13,361 nt of DNA. Source: Gammaproteobacteria bacterium (GTDB lineage Bacteria; Pseudomonadota; Gammaproteobacteria; UBA9214). Each line of letters opens with the position of its first letter. The stretch's first letter is position 1. The stretch lies in contig JAOTTU010000047.1 of assembly GCA_029864225.1 (NCBI GenBank), positions 1 through 13,361 on the forward strand. The letters run 5' to 3'. The notes under the pieces are model-generated. The model was not told the DNA's origin, did not search any database, and was given only the letters and a program-made list of their open reading frames with translations. This document shows positions 7,780 through 13,361 of this stretch, piece after piece. The translations under genes and the position numbers were made by a program.

Positions 7780-9781
7780 GCTGTTCAACAGGGAGCCGGT
7801 GCCGCGACCCGGCATGCAGCTGGGCAGTTATCCTGAGCGGCTGGTGCCAGAGATCAATCGGCTCGAACGCGGTGTGGCGCAACTCGCGGGCGTGATCGCC
7901 GCACACAGCGGCAGCCAGAGGCGCCGCATGCGGCGCTTCGCCCGACGCGTCAACAAGGCCGGAAACGGCTTGCCGAAATTATCCGAGCGCGAATTGAAGG
8001 CCCGCAGCAGCGACATACGCCAGCGCCTGCGCCGGGACGGCCTGATCGACAAACACACCATCGAGGCCTTCGCCCTGGTGCGAGAGGTATCCCACCGTGT
8101 CCTCGGCAAGCGGCACTACGATGTCCAGATCATGGGGGGCTGGGCAATGGTGCAGGGTTCACTTGCCGAAATGGAAACCGGCGAAGGCAAAACCCTCACC
8201 GCCACTCTGCCGGCCTGCACCGCGGCCCTGGCGGGGATCCCCGTGCATGTCATCACGGTGAATGACTACCTGGTCAGCCGGGATGCCGCTAACATGAAAC
8301 CGGTCTACGACTTTCTCGGCCTGAAGGTCGGCTCGATCGTCGAGGGCATGGAAGAACACAAGCGCCGCGAAGCCTATGCCGCCGACGTGACCTATGTCAC
8401 CAACAAGCAGCTGGCCTTCGATTACCTCCGCGACCGCATCGTGCTGCGCAAGGCCCCCGGCCGCCTGACCCTGCAGATGGAAAGACTTTACCAGGACACG
8501 CCGCGCCTCGACCTCCTGCTGATGCGTGGCCTATGCTTCGCCATCGTCGACGAGGTCGACAGCGCCCTGATCGACGAGGCTGGCACACCGCTGATCATAT
8601 CCGGCCAGGGAGACACCAGCGACGAGCTTTCCGGTGCCTATGTTCAGGCCATGGAACTGGCCGAACACCTGGAAGAAAACCGCGACTTTGTTATCCACAG
8701 GCGCGAGCGCCTGATCAGGCTGACGCCCCACGGCAAGGATCGGCTAGAGGACCAGGCCCGCAGACTGCCCGGACAGTGGACCCTGAAGACCCGCCGCGAG
8801 GAACTCATCACCCAGGCCCTGGCCGCACTGAACCTGTTTCGCCGTGACCGGGAATACCTGGTAAGAGACAACAGCGTACAGATCATCGACGACTTCACCG
8901 GCCGGATCATGGCGGACCGCAAGTGGGAGCGCGGCCTGCACCAGATGATCGAAGTCAAGGAGGGCTGCGAGGTCAGTTCGCCGAACGAGGCTCTGGCGCG
9001 CATCACCTACCAGCGTTTCTTCAAGCGCTACCTGCACCTTGCCGGGATGACGGGTACCGCCAGCGAGGCCGCCGGCGAGTTGAGTGCCGTTTACGGGCTC
9101 AAGGTGATCAAGATCCCCCCGCGCGTGCCGTCACGACTTGCCGCATGCCCCGACCGCATCTATGCCACGACCGAGGCCAAGTGGAACGCCGTGGTGGAGC
9201 GAGTGCGCGAACTCAATGATCAGAGACGCCCGGTCCTGGTCGGCTCGCGCTCGGTGGACGACAGTGAACGTGTCAGCGCCATGCTCACCGAGGCCGATCT
9301 CCCGCACCTGGTACTGAATGCCCGCCAGGACCGGGGTGAGGCCTTCCTGGTGGAATGCGCCGGACAAGCAGGCTGCATCACTGTGGCCACCAACATGGCG
9401 GGTCGCGGCACCGATATCCCGCTGGGTGAAGGCGTCGCCGAGGCAGGCGGCCTGCACGTCATCGCCGTGGAACGCAACGAGGCCCGCCGCATCGACCGGC
9501 AATTGTTCGGCCGCAGTGCCCGCCAGGGCGCGCCCGGGAGCTACGAGTCCATCCTGTCGCTGGAGGACGAGATCATCGCCCGCTTCTATCCGAAATATTT
9601 ACGCGCCCTGGTCGTGGTTGGCGCCCGGGGTGCAGCGCCCCTGTCACGCTGGCGCATCCGCCTACTGATCGCCCTGTGCCAGTTCCGCTCCGAGCGCGCA
9701 GCGCGCTTCCAGCGGCGCGAGCTGGAACGCATGGATGAGCACCTCGGCCGCATGTTGGCCTACACCGGGCAACCGGAATAG
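7772..9781 (+). CDS. Short SecA-like ATPase lacking the C-terminal translocation domains
   Basis: 669 residues against about 900 for housekeeping SecA. Motor motifs are intact: METGEGKT Walker A (Lys140, Thr141), TVNDYL, Walker B DEVD (260-263), the near-family DEAGTPLIIS (usual Arg replaced by Gly), LAGMTGTA, TNMAGRGTDI, and the arginine-finger motif GRSARQG (580-586). A reduced preprotein-crosslinking-like segment lies between the Walker B region and FTGRIMADRKW. After the second motor fold only the first part of the long scaffold helix remains (RFQRRELERMDEHLGRML). The wing domain, the two-helix finger and the Cys-rich zinc tail are absent. GTG start at 7772, with GGAG 4 nt upstream, inside the end of the M50 gene. 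This is a second, specialised SecA paralogue; an ATP-driven role with the two upstream membrane proteins is inferred from the operon. Automated pipelines may label it SecA or SecA2. Confidence 0.92.
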   Translation: MFRLFNREPVPRPGMQLGSYPERLVPEINRLERGVAQLAGVIAAHSGSQRRRMRRFARRVNKAGNGLPKLSERELKARSSDIRQRLRRDGLIDKHTIEAFALVREVSHRVLGKRHYDVQIMGGWAMVQGSLAEMETGEGKTLTATLPACTAALAGIPVHVITVNDYLVSRDAANMKPVYDFLGLKVGSIVEGMEEHKRREAYAADVTYVTNKQLAFDYLRDRIVLRKAPGRLTLQMERLYQDTPRLDLLLMRGLCFAIVDEVDSALIDEAGTPLIISGQGDTSDELSGAYVQAMELAEHLEENRDFVIHRRERLIRLTPHGKDRLEDQARRLPGQWTLKTRREELITQALAALNLFRRDREYLVRDNSVQIIDDFTGRIMADRKWERGLHQMIEVKEGCEVSSPNEALARITYQRFFKRYLHLAGMTGTASEAAGELSAVYGLKVIKIPPRVPSRLAACPDRIYATTEAKWNAVVERVRELNDQRRPVLVGSRSVDDSERVSAMLTEADLPHLVLNARQDRGEAFLVECAGQAGCITVATNMAGRGTDIPLGEGVAEAGGLHVIAVERNEARRIDRQLFGRSARQGAPGSYESILSLEDEIIARFYPKYLRALVVVGARGAAPLSRWRIRLLIALCQFRSERAARFQRRELERMDEHLGRMLAYTGQPE

Positions 9782-9784
9782 ACC

Positions 9785-9912
9785 GCAGGGTGCGCCGTGC
9801 GCACCAACCGGCATCAAATATCCCGGTAGGATGGGCAAAGGCCGACAGGCCGTGCCCGTCAGTATCATCCCGTGTTGGGTCCGGCGCTCACGCGCCTTGA
9901 CCCAACCTACAG
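9785..9912. repeat. Composite of three intergenic repeat hairpins
   Basis: Three palindromic modules in series: GGTGCGC/GCGCACC (9789-9795/9799-9805); GGGCA..GGCC/GGCC..TGCCC (9833-9857, loop GACA); and GTTGGGTC/GACCCAAC (9874-9881/9899-9906) with inner GGCGC/GCGCC. All resemble intergenic repeats widespread in Beta- and Gammaproteobacteria. The first two modules recur at 11107-11250 behind the adaptor gene. No T-tract follows, so this is not a canonical intrinsic terminator, though the hairpins may protect the 3' end of the operon mRNA. Confidence 0.75.
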
Positions 9913-10095
9913 CATCGGCAACACGCTGCGTCACACCCGTACCCAATCGCGCTAGCGAGGTGCTCCAGTCTGACCATGACAAACCGGGGACAGGGTTTAA
10001 ACCTGCCCAGCCTGAATATCGTATCTAATTGTTTATAGAGCATATTTATTTAGGTACCGGGTTCTTCCCGCCTTTTCACCATCCTGGTGCGTCAA

Positions 10096-10111
10096 TAAGG
10101 GATAACCCTTA
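10096..10111. promoter_or_regulatory. Inverted repeat TAAGGG-ATAA-CCCTTA
   Basis: Perfect 6-bp dyad with a 4-nt centre, 120 nt before the adaptor start. It could be an operator or a small hairpin; no family is recognised. Confidence 0.25.
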
Positions 10112-10154
10112 GATATTTCTTTAAAGATCACGCCCATACCGCCGATTAAAGACC

Positions 10155-10170
10155 TGTGTCCCGTGACACA
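10155..10170. promoter_or_regulatory. Perfect 16-bp dyad TGTGT-N6-ACACA, CRP-like or hairpin followed by T-rich run
   Basis: TGTGTC (10155-10160) and GACACA (10165-10170) flank CCGT. The layout equals the CRP/Vfr consensus TGTGA-N6-TCACA except for the fifth base of each half. As RNA it would be a 6-bp stem with a 4-nt loop followed by ATTTTGTTTTG, so a weak terminator or attenuator is an equally good reading. It lies 60 nt upstream of the adaptor gene. Confidence 0.3.
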
Positions 10171-10230
10171 ATTTTGTTTTGTATGGAAATGAAATGCTGA
10201 CAGCGCCGTCAACGATCTAGATCAAACAGA

Positions 10231-11103
10231 ATGAATAAGCAACAAGTGACCAACACTCTCGGAGGAATTCTGCTGGTACTGCAGGCTTCTTCGGCCATGG
10301 CGGGTGCCATTCCCGAAATGGACTGCATGATCGAACCGCACCTGGTGGTCGACGTGAACAGTTCCGTGGTCGGCAAGATCGACACCATCGCGGTGGAAAA
10401 GAGTGACCTGGTGGAAAAGGGACAGACACTGGTCGAGCTCGAATCCGACGTGGAGCGCGCCACCGTGGATCTGGCCGATGCACGTGTCAAGATGGATGCC
10501 GAGCTGCGCACCCACAAGACCAGTTATGCATTTGCCAAGCGCAAACTTTCCCGCTTTGATGAACTCTTCCGCGACGAGGTGGTGCCGCTGCACAAGAAGG
10601 ACGAGGTCGAGACCGAGGCCAACCTGGCCGCACTGCAGATCCGCCAGGCCAATGAGAACCAGCGCCTGGCAGAACTGGAATACGAACGTGCCGTGGTCCT
10701 GCTCGAGCAGCGCACGGTGCGCAGCCCGATCACCGGTGTCGTCGTCGACCGCTACAAAGCCCCCGGCGAGTTCGCCCAGGATGAGCCGATCCTGCGACTG
10801 GCTCAGCTCGACCCGCTGAATGTCGAAGTCATCGTACCGGCATCCTTCTTCGGGCAGATCCAGACCGGCATGATTGCGAATGTGATCCCGGAGGCACCCA
10901 AGGACGGCAACTACAGCGCGACAGTCACCATTGTGGACCGTGTCGTGGACGCATCCAGCGGCACCTTCGGCGTGCGCCTGGCACTCCCCAATCCGGATTA
11001 CAAGCTCCCCGGCGGCCTCAAGTGCAGCGTCAGCTTCCAGACCGAGGGCGCCGGCATGCAGACCCGCAGCAAACCATCAAGCAAACTCGCCGCACAACGC
11101 TAG
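10231..11103 (+). CDS. Secreted periplasmic adaptor (HlyD/RND membrane-fusion-protein type)
   Basis: 290 residues, short for the family. A signal peptide is clear: polar start MNKQQVTNT, hydrophobic stretch GGILLVLQASS, probable cleavage after AMA at residue 24; there is no lipobox Cys at that point. The lipoyl-like half-motif VVGKIDTIAVEKSDLVEKGQTL follows, then a coiled-coil hairpin (about 70-160), the second half-motif TVRSPITGVVVDRYKAPGE, and a beta-barrel part ending near SFQTEG, with a short basic tail. It would bridge an inner-membrane partner to an outer-membrane channel in the periplasm. It lies 449 nt behind the SecA-like gene on the same strand, with repeats and dyads between, so it may have its own promoter. 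Because the two upstream genes also contain HlyD-like parts, it most likely serves the same system. No RND pump or TolC-like gene is in view. Confidence 0.88.
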   Translation: MNKQQVTNTLGGILLVLQASSAMAGAIPEMDCMIEPHLVVDVNSSVVGKIDTIAVEKSDLVEKGQTLVELESDVERATVDLADARVKMDAELRTHKTSYAFAKRKLSRFDELFRDEVVPLHKKDEVETEANLAALQIRQANENQRLAELEYERAVVLLEQRTVRSPITGVVVDRYKAPGEFAQDEPILRLAQLDPLNVEVIVPASFFGQIQTGMIANVIPEAPKDGNYSATVTIVDRVVDASSGTFGVRLALPNPDYKLPGGLKCSVSFQTEGAGMQTRSKPSSKLAAQR

Positions 11104-11104
11104 A

Positions 11105-11250
11105 CCCCGGGTGCGTAAAACGCACCCTACCCGTCACCCGAGAATTCTCACCCCCTGGGGACTGCAACACCCCCGTAAGATGTGCAAAGGCCGTCAGGCC
11201 GTGCCCATCATGATCACCGCTGACGGGCACGCTGCGCTTTGCCTGCAGGG
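11105..11250. repeat. Repeat hairpins behind the adaptor gene
   Basis: GGGTGCG-TAAAA-CGCACCC (11109-11127) begins a few bases after the stop codon; the same hairpin recurs at 13046-13062. Next comes TGCAAAGGCC-GTCA-GGCC-GTGCCC (about 11182-11206), the same module as at 9833-9857, and then an inverted relative (11221-11242, GACGGGCACGCTGCGCTTTG). The short stem, loop and lack of a T-run argue against a standard terminator. Confidence 0.7.
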
Positions 11251-11305
11251 ATGCAGGTAAGGGGCGTGAGCATGGAGCGGAAGCTTTGCCCAAACCACAA
11301 CAACA

Positions 11306-11345
11306 TTTGTAGGAGCGCCCGGTTTATGCCCGGCGATTAATCGGG
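11306..11345 (+). repeat. REP element, plus orientation
   Basis: TTTGTAGGAGCG followed by a seven-pair stem with one mismatch (CGCCCGG/CCCGGCG) and CGATTAATC. Same family as the 3541-3650 cluster. Confidence 0.7.
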
Positions 11346-11379
11346 TACGGGCGCGATCAATCCCACCGGTACAGAATAG

Positions 11380-11409
11380 CCCCATCGGGCTTGCGAAACG
11401 CTCCTACAC
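11380..11409 (-). repeat. REP element, minus orientation, before the first toxin-antitoxin pair
   Basis: CCCATCGGGCTTGCGAAACG then CTCCTACA, the reverse-complement form of the GTAGGAGCG repeat. The stem is imperfect. Confidence 0.65.
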
Positions 11410-11570
11410 TTATTCTCTATATTTTCTTATTTATAATAATTGCGCATCCATCTATGTTAATGCTCGAGATATAGGATTACGGCTTGGTTATAAACAGCTC
11501 TTTCCTGTCAAATTAATGCCCACAATGCCGCAAGATTGACATACTATATAACATATATAATAATATTGGT
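11410..11570. other. AT-rich spacer with promoter and operator candidates for the first toxin-antitoxin pair
   Basis: Composition drops sharply from the GC-rich genes to a long A/T stretch. No gene is seen. TTGACA (11536-11541, perfect -35) is followed by TAATAA (11558-11563) at 16 nt and also by a perfect TATAAT (11556-11561) at a short 14-nt spacing. TATATA-ACA-TATATA (11545-11559) is a perfect dyad in the spacer and could be the antitoxin operator. Confidence 0.5.
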
Positions 11571-11852
11571 ATGCGGGAAGTCTTCGAGCATAAGATAACA
11601 GTAAAACAGCTCGATGCTCTGCCACTTGATGTTTTGAAACGGTATGAAAAATGGAAAGATATCGTATCGATTAGCGGCCCAGATGGGCTGAAGCGAATCA
11701 GGGGCTTCAGGGATGAAGCGCTTCGCGGCGAATGGAAAGGGCATCGCTCGTCACGACTAAACATACAGTATCGCGTGATCTACAAAATCGAGAAGGAGCA
11801 TATCTCAGTTATGGTTGTTTGCGTGACTCCGCATGATTATCGGAAAAAGTAA
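11571..11852 (+). CDS. RelE/ParE-superfamily toxin of a type II toxin-antitoxin pair
   Basis: 93 residues. The C-terminal half is typical of RelE-type ribosome-dependent mRNA endonucleases: GLKRIRGFRDEALRGEWKG, SSRLNIQYRVIYKI and a final VTPHDYRK, with the likely functional His in the HDY motif and several exposed basic residues. The first ATG of the frame lies just behind a good promoter; the Shine-Dalgarno is weak. Its stop is one base before the preferred antitoxin start, so the pair forms a toxin-first operon. Codon use is more AT-rich than in the metabolic and secretion genes, suggesting acquisition by transfer. YafQ-like and HigB-like relatives share these motifs, so the subfamily is left open. 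Confidence 0.85.
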   Translation: MREVFEHKITVKQLDALPLDVLKRYEKWKDIVSISGPDGLKRIRGFRDEALRGEWKGHRSSRLNIQYRVIYKIEKEHISVMVVCVTPHDYRKK

Positions 11853-11853
11853 G

Positions 11854-12114
11854 ATGAGAAATTACAGCAAAGCAAAGAAATTGGTGGATGTCTCAGTCGG
11901 AGAATCCGTTCGGATTATTCGTGAACTGCAGGAAATGAGTCAAAACGAGCTTTCTGCACTAACAGGCATACCCCAGTCTACTATTTCGGCCATTGAAAAC
12001 GATAGGGTCAACCTGGGAGTAGAAAGGGCCAAGGTTCTTGCCAGGGCACTAAAGTGCCATCCTGCCGTCCTGGTTTTTCCTGGTTGGGATATCCGTCGGG
12101 ATTCTGCAGCTTGA
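11854..12114 (+). CDS. XRE-type helix-turn-helix antitoxin and autoregulator
   Basis: 86 residues from the ATG at 11854 (MRNYSKAKKLVD). An upstream ATG at 11833 would overlap the toxin by 20 nt and is less likely; GGAA lies 8 nt before 11854. The helix-turn-helix reads MSQNELSALTGIPQSTISAIENDRVNLGVERAKVLARALK, with recognition helix around IPQSTISAIE, followed by HPAVLVFPGWDI. It should bind and neutralise the preceding toxin and repress their shared promoter near 11536-11563. Reversed order (toxin first) is as in HigBA modules. Confidence 0.88.
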   Translation: MRNYSKAKKLVDVSVGESVRIIRELQEMSQNELSALTGIPQSTISAIENDRVNLGVERAKVLARALKCHPAVLVFPGWDIRRDSAA

Positions 12115-12237
12115 CCACTCCATCAACCCTGCTGGATAACCCGCCAGGGTAGAACACCCTCCTGATCCGCCAACCTGGTGGTGAATTGGTCACGTACGCA
12201 GGTCACATTCCATATACTAAGCATCCCGACCAGTAAC

Positions 12238-12269
12238 ATCCCCATCGCGCTTGCAATGCGCTCCTACAG
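12238..12269 (-). repeat. REP element, minus orientation, before higBA
   Basis: CCCATCGCGCTTGCAATGCG then CTCCTACA, with stem GCGC/GCGC (12247-12250/12258-12261). Same orientation as the copies at 11380 and 13070. Confidence 0.7.
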
Positions 12270-12408
12270 ATTTTCTCTGAAATGTCTGAGTTCCTTGGAC
12301 TAATGCGCCAGGTATGTTTCTACAGAAGACATAGCTGCCTAAGATGGCAATGACCATGGTCCCGAATTACATACAAACAAGAATTTTATCGTTAAACTAC
12401 TTGCCATG

Positions 12409-12437
12409 TTGTTGCATGGTGCGCAATATGCTACACT
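12409..12437 (+). promoter_or_regulatory. higBA promoter overlapping an inverted-repeat operator
   Basis: TTGTTG (12409-12414) and TACACT (12432-12437) are 17 nt apart. The imperfect inverted repeat TGTTGCAT-N10-ATGCTACA (12410-12417/12428-12435, one mismatch) covers both, a common autoregulation layout for HigA. The ATG at 12442 is only 4 nt after the -10 box, so the transcript would be nearly leaderless; accordingly no Shine-Dalgarno is visible. Confidence 0.45.
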
Positions 12438-12441
12438 TTTC

Positions 12442-12720
12442 ATGATCAAGTCGTTCAGGCACAAGGGATTGCGCCGATTCTATGAAACCGGGAATGCAGC
12501 TGGAATTCAGCCCGCCCATAGAAAAAGGCTGAGATTACAGCTGGCCGCCCTGGATACAGCAGCCATACTCGAGGATATGGATATCCCGGGATTCAGACTA
12601 CACCCGCTCAAGGGTGAACGTAAGGGTCTCTGGGCCATTTCGGTGAGTGGCAACTGGCGAATCACATTTGAATTCAGGGATGGCAACGCCTATGTCGTGA
12701 ATTACGAGGACTACCACTGA
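12442..12720 (+). CDS. higB: HigB-type mRNA endonuclease toxin
   Basis: 92 residues from ATG 12442 (MIKSFRHKGLRRFYETG). It matches the plasmid-Rts1/host-inhibition HigB family along its length: AGIQPAHRKRLRLQLAALDTA, EDMDIPGFRLHPLKG, GLWAISVSGNWRITF and the C-terminal VVNYEDYH. These toxins cut mRNA on the ribosome. The frame is open 12 codons further to 12406, but that part overlaps the promoter and is not family-like. The stop codon overlaps the higA start by one base (TGATG), giving tight coupling. Confidence 0.95.
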   Translation: MIKSFRHKGLRRFYETGNAAGIQPAHRKRLRLQLAALDTAAILEDMDIPGFRLHPLKGERKGLWAISVSGNWRITFEFRDGNAYVVNYEDYH

Positions 12721-13013
12721 TGGGACTGCACAAGCCACCACACCCTGGCGAGTTTATAAGGGAGATTTATATTTCACCTTTCGGGCTCAGCGTAAGAAAG
12801 GTTGCCGGTAACCTGGACGTTTCTCCGTCCACGCTTAACCGCTTGTTAAATGGTGAAACCAATATCTCTCCTGAAATGGCCCTTCGCCTTTCCAAGGCAT
12901 TGGGCCGCAGCCCCGAAAGCTGGCTGGCGATGCAGGACCAGTATGACCTGTGGCACGCGAAAAGGAATGTAAACCTCAAGCAGGTCAGGAAACTGAAACT
13001 TTCCGCAGCATAG
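12720..13013 (+). CDS. higA: HigA/VapI-type antitoxin
   Basis: 97 residues. The typical HigA opening HKPPHPGEFIREIYISPFGLS is followed by a helix-turn-helix (SVRKVAGNLDVSPSTLNRLLNGETNISPEMALRLSKALG) and SPESWLAMQDQYDLW. It neutralises HigB and represses the operon, probably through the inverted repeat at 12410-12435. Length and motifs are complete. Confidence 0.96.
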   Translation: MGLHKPPHPGEFIREIYISPFGLSVRKVAGNLDVSPSTLNRLLNGETNISPEMALRLSKALGRSPESWLAMQDQYDLWHAKRNVNLKQVRKLKLSAA

Positions 13014-13043
13014 TTATCTGATCGCCGTGTAGACGGTGGCCTT

Positions 13044-13091
13044 ACGGTGCGTAAAACGCACCCTACACCCCCCTAGTAATGCGCTCCTACA
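13044..13091. repeat. CGCACC hairpin plus truncated REP element behind higA
   Basis: GGTGCG-TAAAA-CGCACC (13046-13062) repeats the hairpin at 11109-11127. TAATGCGCTCCTACA (13077-13091) matches the distal half of the REP at 12238-12269 but lacks the proximal stem, so it appears truncated. Minus orientation. Confidence 0.65.
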
Positions 13092-13140
13092 TGAAATCAC
13101 AGGATAATCCGAGATACAGCACACCTTTACCCATCCATCA

Positions 13141-13207
13141 TCGACTCTTGTAGTGATTAATTTCTGGCTTTTTTTAAATATACATATATTATACATATTA
13201 GGAAAAC
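13141..13207 (+). promoter_or_regulatory. AT-rich promoter/operator region of the brnT gene
   Basis: Two direct copies of TATACATAT (13179-13187 and 13190-13198) have an 11-bp period, about one helical turn, directly before the start. They may be antitoxin-binding half-sites. Possible -10 boxes are TATATT and TATACA; no strong -35 is seen. Confidence 0.35.
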
Positions 13208-13361
13208 ATGGATGTTTTCTGGAACCCGTTCAAGGCGCGGGTAAATCTGAAAAAGCACGGGATTCGTTTCGCAGATGCCAGCACCGTTCTGTTCGATCCG
13301 GACGCGCTCACCATCGAGGATACGGACTCGGTCGGAGAACAGCGATTCGTGACCATCGGAC
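13208..13361 (+). CDS. brnT: BrnT-family toxin, 5' part, cut by window edge
   Basis: The 51 visible codons read MDVFWNPFKARVNLKKHGI, then FADASTVLFDPDALTIEDTD and GEQRFVTIG, the usual start of BrnT ribonuclease toxins (F-W-x-x-x-K-A-x-x-N-x-x-K-H-G, then the D-P-D stretch). About 90 residues are expected in total. AGGA lies 4 nt before the ATG. In this family brnA, the ribbon-helix-helix antitoxin, follows directly; it would lie beyond the window. Confidence 0.92.
   Translation, partial: MDVFWNPFKARVNLKKHGIRFADASTVLFDPDALTIEDTDSVGEQRFVTIG

Larger units (their letters stand above)
9913..10230. other. Intergenic stretch without a gene, upstream of the adaptor gene
   Basis: No supportable coding sequence. 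Apart from two dyads listed separately, it is AT-richer from about 10020 (TTTATAGAGCATATTTATTT), where a promoter for the adaptor gene could lie. No hexamer pair is convincing. A 10-bp palindrome GATCTAGATC (10214-10223) occupies the place where a Shine-Dalgarno would be expected, and no clear Shine-Dalgarno precedes the start at 10231. Confidence 0.4.
12115..12441. other. Intergenic stretch between toxin-antitoxin pairs
   Basis: No gene seen. It contains ACCCTG/CAGGGT (12126-12131/12145-12150) with a 13-nt loop and no T-run, a REP element (12238-12269), an AT-rich tract (12355-12400), and the promoter/operator candidate listed separately. Confidence 0.5.

Noticed and set aside
9735..10028. 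Plus-strand frame running from the SecA-like gene into the repeats
   Set aside because: Its start lies inside the real gene and the rest translates repeat hairpins; no protein family is recognisable.
10209..10593. Minus-strand frames opposite the adaptor gene
   Set aside because: They mirror a well-supported adaptor coding sequence with signal peptide and have no domain features of their own.
11380..13361. Chromosomal integron cassette array, since toxin-antitoxin genes are common cassettes
   Set aside because: No attC-like sites with GTTRRRY/RYYYAAC ends were found between modules and no integrase is present; the shared repeats are REP-type.

Overview
The window looks like a GC-rich gammaproteobacterial chromosome segment. 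The evidence is the sucA-sucB order and protein sequences, the many GTAGGAGCG-type REP palindromes and the GGTGCG-TAAAA-CGCACC repeats. Genus cannot be told from the sequence; a free-living sulfur- or methane-cycling type of gammaproteobacterium is only a guess.

Layout. (1) Positions 1-3505, minus strand: the TCA-cycle 2-oxoglutarate dehydrogenase genes, with complete sucA (E1), the N-terminal part of sucB (E2, cut by the window edge) and a readable sigma-70-type promoter. (2) 3506-3860: a divergent intergenic region with a cluster of three REP elements, then a GC-rich stretch with mutually exclusive predicted RNA folds, then an excellent ribosome binding site. (3) 3861-9781, plus strand: a tightly coupled three-gene operon. 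It encodes a tandem-GAF/HlyD-like membrane adaptor, a PqqD-like/M50 site-2-protease-like membrane protein with its own HlyD-like C-terminus, and a short SecA-like ATPase that keeps the motor motifs but ends inside the helical scaffold. (4) 9782-10230: repeats and two dyads. (5) 10231-11103: a secreted periplasmic HlyD/RND-type adaptor, probably part of the same system. (6) 11104-13361: an AT-richer accessory tract with three different toxin-first toxin-antitoxin modules in a row on the plus strand (RelE-like plus XRE, HigBA, and the start of a BrnT module). Each is preceded by a REP element in the same orientation.

The most interesting content is the 3861-11103 locus. Its proteins suggest an inner-membrane assembly: cytosolic GAF sensing on an adaptor, an intramembrane metalloprotease carrying a possible peptide-binding PqqD-like domain, a SecA-derived ATPase lacking the parts SecA uses to push chains through SecYEG, and one or more periplasmic adaptors. 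This reads as a candidate non-canonical export or processing system. No outer-membrane channel, ABC exporter or substrate gene lies in the window, so substrate and function remain inference.
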